Below the pieces are notes generated by a model that was given only the letters and a program-made list of their open reading frames with translations, searched no databases and was not told where the DNA came from. Shown one piece after another: positions 14,131-15,960 of a stretch of 15,960 nt of DNA (its first letter is position 1; each line of letters starts with the position of its first letter). The stretch is from Actinomycetota bacterium. GTDB taxonomy: Bacteria; Actinomycetota; Thermoleophilia; RBG-16-64-13. The stretch spans positions 1-15,960 of the forward strand of contig JAMDDA010000064.1 of the NCBI GenBank assembly GCA_023488925.1, given 5' to 3'. Position numbers and translations under genes: made by a program.

Positions 14131-15318
14131 ATGACGCCGCACGACGAGAAAACCAGGCAACCACAGGCGGCCGTCCCGCCGGAACGGCTGGTGCCCGAGG
14201 AAGACCGGGGTGCGCCGGATGACGTCCAGGACTTCCTGATCAACGTGGGCCCCCACCACCCGGGTACCCACGGCGTGCTGCGCCTGGTGGTGCACCTCGA
14301 CGGCGAGAAGGTGGCGGGCCTCGACCCGCGCATCGGCTACATGCACCGGTCGCTCGAAAAGATCGTCGAGAACCGCACCTACCACCAGGTAATCGCCTTC
14401 ACCGACCGCACCGCGGACTACCTCGCCGCCATGCACAACGACTGGGTGTACTGTTTAGCGGCCGAGAAGCTCCTGGGCATCACCGTGCCGGAGAGGGCGG
14501 AGTATCTGCGCGTCATCACCGGTGAGATCAACCGCATGACCAGCCACCTGCTCTCGCTGGGAGCCCTGGGCCTGGACAGCGGGGCCACCACCTACTTCCT
14601 TTGGTGCTTCGCCGCCCGGGAACGTCTGGTGCGGTTGCTGGAGGACATCTGCGGCGCGCGTCTGACCTACGTGTACATGCGCCTGGGCGGCGTCATCGCC
14701 GACGCCCCTCCCGGGTGGCTCGAACGGGTGGACGAGGTGGTGCACGGGGTGATTGCGGAGCTTCCCCGGCACCGAGCCCTCTTCCACGACAACTACATCT
14801 GGCACCAGCGTTCCCGGGGCATCAGCACCCTCACCCCCGCCGAAGCCCTGCGCATCGGCGCCCAGGGCCCGGTGTTGCGGGCGGCCGGGGTCAAGTGGGA
14901 CCTGCGTCGCGACATGCCCTACTCCATCTACGACCGCTTCGAGTTCGACATCCCGGTAGGCACCACGGGCGACGTCTACGACCGCACCGAGGTGCGTCTG
15001 CAGGAGATCGTGGAGAGCGCCAAGATCATCCGCCAGGCGGTGCGGGACATTCCGGAGGGACCCATCCTGGCCAAGCGGGTCCCCCGGCTGCCGGCCCCCC
15101 CGCCCGGGGAGGTCTACGCCCGGTTGGAATCGCCCCGGGGTGAGATCGGCTGCTATCTGGTGAGCGACGGCGGCATCAAACCCTACCGCATGAAATGGCG
15201 GGGCGCCTCGTTCCACAACGTGGCCATGCTGCCCGAGCTGGCGGTGGGTTACACGCTGAGCGACCTGATCAACATCGTCGGTACCCTGGACCCGGTCATG
15301 GGGGACGTGGATCGATGA
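14131..15318 (+). CDS. nuoD: NADH-quinone oxidoreductase subunit D
   Basis: A 395-residue, 49-kDa-subunit family protein that lines the quinone pocket. The quinone-site motif INVGPHHPGTHGVLR includes His43 and His47, GYMHRSLEKIVENRTYHQ follows, and the C-terminal FHNVAMLPELAVGYTLSDLI and GTLDPVMGDVDR end is canonical. It begins 22 nt after nuoC. The N-terminal ~30 residues are polar and not conserved in appearance. Its stop overlaps the next gene by ATGA. Confidence 0.97.
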   Translation: MTPHDEKTRQPQAAVPPERLVPEEDRGAPDDVQDFLINVGPHHPGTHGVLRLVVHLDGEKVAGLDPRIGYMHRSLEKIVENRTYHQVIAFTDRTADYLAAMHNDWVYCLAAEKLLGITVPERAEYLRVITGEINRMTSHLLSLGALGLDSGATTYFLWCFAARERLVRLLEDICGARLTYVYMRLGGVIADAPPGWLERVDEVVHGVIAELPRHRALFHDNYIWHQRSRGISTLTPAEALRIGAQGPVLRAAGVKWDLRRDMPYSIYDRFEFDIPVGTTGDVYDRTEVRLQEIVESAKIIRQAVRDIPEGPILAKRVPRLPAPPPGEVYARLESPRGEIGCYLVSDGGIKPYRMKWRGASFHNVAMLPELAVGYTLSDLINIVGTLDPVMGDVDR

Positions 15319-15960
15319 GGTGGGAGGATCTGCTCAAACCCTGGCTGAGCATCGCCAAGGGGGGTGTGCAGACCTTCCGCCAGATGGTCTCACCTCCCAC
15401 CACCATCCTCTACCCTTACGAGCCGGCGCCGCTCTCGCCCCGCTGGCGCGGGCCGCTGCGCCTGCGGGGGGTCATGGACGACCAGCAGCCACCGGTCACC
15501 GACGCTCCCCCCCTGGAGTTCAACGACCTCATGAACGAGCTCCACGAGCAACGGAAGATCGCCCCCTGCCAGGGAGGGTGCCCCGCCAACGTCGACGCCC
15601 GGGGCCAAAACGCTCTGGTGGCCGCCGGGAGGACCATCGAGGCCTACAACCTCGTGCGCCGCCGCAACATCCTCCCCGGGGTGTTGGGCTACGTGTGCAA
15701 CAACCCCTGCGAAGACGTGTGCCGGCGCGCCTACCTCGACGACCCCATCGCCATCCGGCAACTGCACCGGGAGTGCTTCGCGGTCTACGATCGCGAAGCG
15801 CGCTTCCCCGGGCACCTGCGGAGCCTGGTGTACCGCACCGAACACGTGGCGGTGGTCGGTGCCGGCCCGGCCGGCCTGGCCGTGGGCTACGACCTCGTGC
15901 AGATCGGGTACCGGGTCACGATCTACGACCGCGAGGAGATTCCGGGCGGCCTCCTGGTGA
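15315..15960 (+). CDS. NuoI-like N-terminus fused to a GltD/NfnB-type Fe-S/FAD oxidoreductase (partial)
   Basis: At least 215 residues, running off the window's right edge. Residues 1-50 read as the N-terminus of complex I subunit NuoI: KGGVQTFRQMVSPPTTILYP and PLSPRWRGPLRL. Where NuoI would continue with its CxxC ferredoxin motif, the protein instead has a GltD-type N-terminal domain: Cys85 and Cys89 (APCQGGCPANVDARG), then Cys128, Cys132 and Cys136 (GYVCNNPCEDVCRRA), then the FAD-binding GAGPAGLA (182-189) followed by a VTIYDREEIPGGLLV. This family couples NAD(P)H to Fe-S centres. The ATG overlaps the nuoD stop (ATGA), so it is translated with the complex I genes. NuoI ferredoxin cysteines may lie further downstream, outside the window. 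The start and fusion are clear; the function is inferred. Confidence 0.9.
   Translation, partial: MRWEDLLKPWLSIAKGGVQTFRQMVSPPTTILYPYEPAPLSPRWRGPLRLRGVMDDQQPPVTDAPPLEFNDLMNELHEQRKIAPCQGGCPANVDARGQNALVAAGRTIEAYNLVRRRNILPGVLGYVCNNPCEDVCRRAYLDDPIAIRQLHRECFAVYDREARFPGHLRSLVYRTEHVAVVGAGPAGLAVGYDLVQIGYRVTIYDREEIPGGLLV

Overview
This is a very GC-rich bacterial window with strong Shine-Dalgarno sites (AAGGAGG type), tightly overlapping genes and frequent GTG/TTG starts. It suggests a high-GC bacterium, perhaps a deep-branching Actinomycetota or Bacillota-like lineage. Taxonomy cannot be fixed from sequence alone. A candidate UGA-selenocysteine thioredoxin and a vestigial acetogen/methanogen-style Fe-S domain would fit an organism that lives at least partly without oxygen; this is inference.

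Layout. Positions 96-1411 (minus) hold a two-gene unit: a membrane-anchored protein of unknown function, then a TlpA-like exported thioredoxin. The first cysteine of its CxxC motif is encoded by an in-frame TGA, with hairpins just downstream that resemble a bacterial SECIS. Positions 1464-2057 (minus) encode a secreted peptidoglycan-binding-domain protein. Positions 2088-2478 show no credible gene. A 108-bp nested inverted repeat at 2479-2586 abuts the 3' end of a YidB/DUF937 gene (2587-3069, minus). Positions 3295-6837 (minus) form a CoA-metabolism operon in the order thiolase-like protein, DUF35 OB-fold partner, acyl-CoA dehydrogenase, and a small, apparently damaged Fe-S domain ORF. The thiolase-like protein has glycine where thiolases carry the nucleophilic cysteine, so with its DUF35 partner it may be a retro-aldolase of the Ltp2 type rather than a true thiolase.

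Positions 7085-12748 (minus) encode the membrane arm of respiratory complex I, nuoA-H-J-K-L-N, with 1-4 base overlaps from H to N. Positions from about 13009 to the window end (plus) encode the connecting arm, nuoB-C-D, followed by an unusual gene running off the edge. The two arms diverge from a ~260-bp intergenic region with a plausible promoter and a long leader. Canonical nuoM (between L and N) and nuoI (between H and J) are missing from the membrane arm. The last plus-strand gene starts with a NuoI-like N-terminus and then switches to a GltD/NfnB-type Fe-S plus FAD domain. This points to a complex I variant in which a NAD(P)H-oxidoreductase flavoprotein module is covalently attached at the NuoI position. 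Whether nuoE/F/G follow is beyond the window.

Most notable observations: the candidate selenocysteine TlpA-like protein; the NuoI::GltD-like fusion in a split complex I cluster without nuoM; the cysteine-less thiolase with DUF35; a duplicated palindromic repeat inside nuoL; and a perfect Shine-Dalgarno upstream of nuoB followed by no canonical start codon except a possible ATA.
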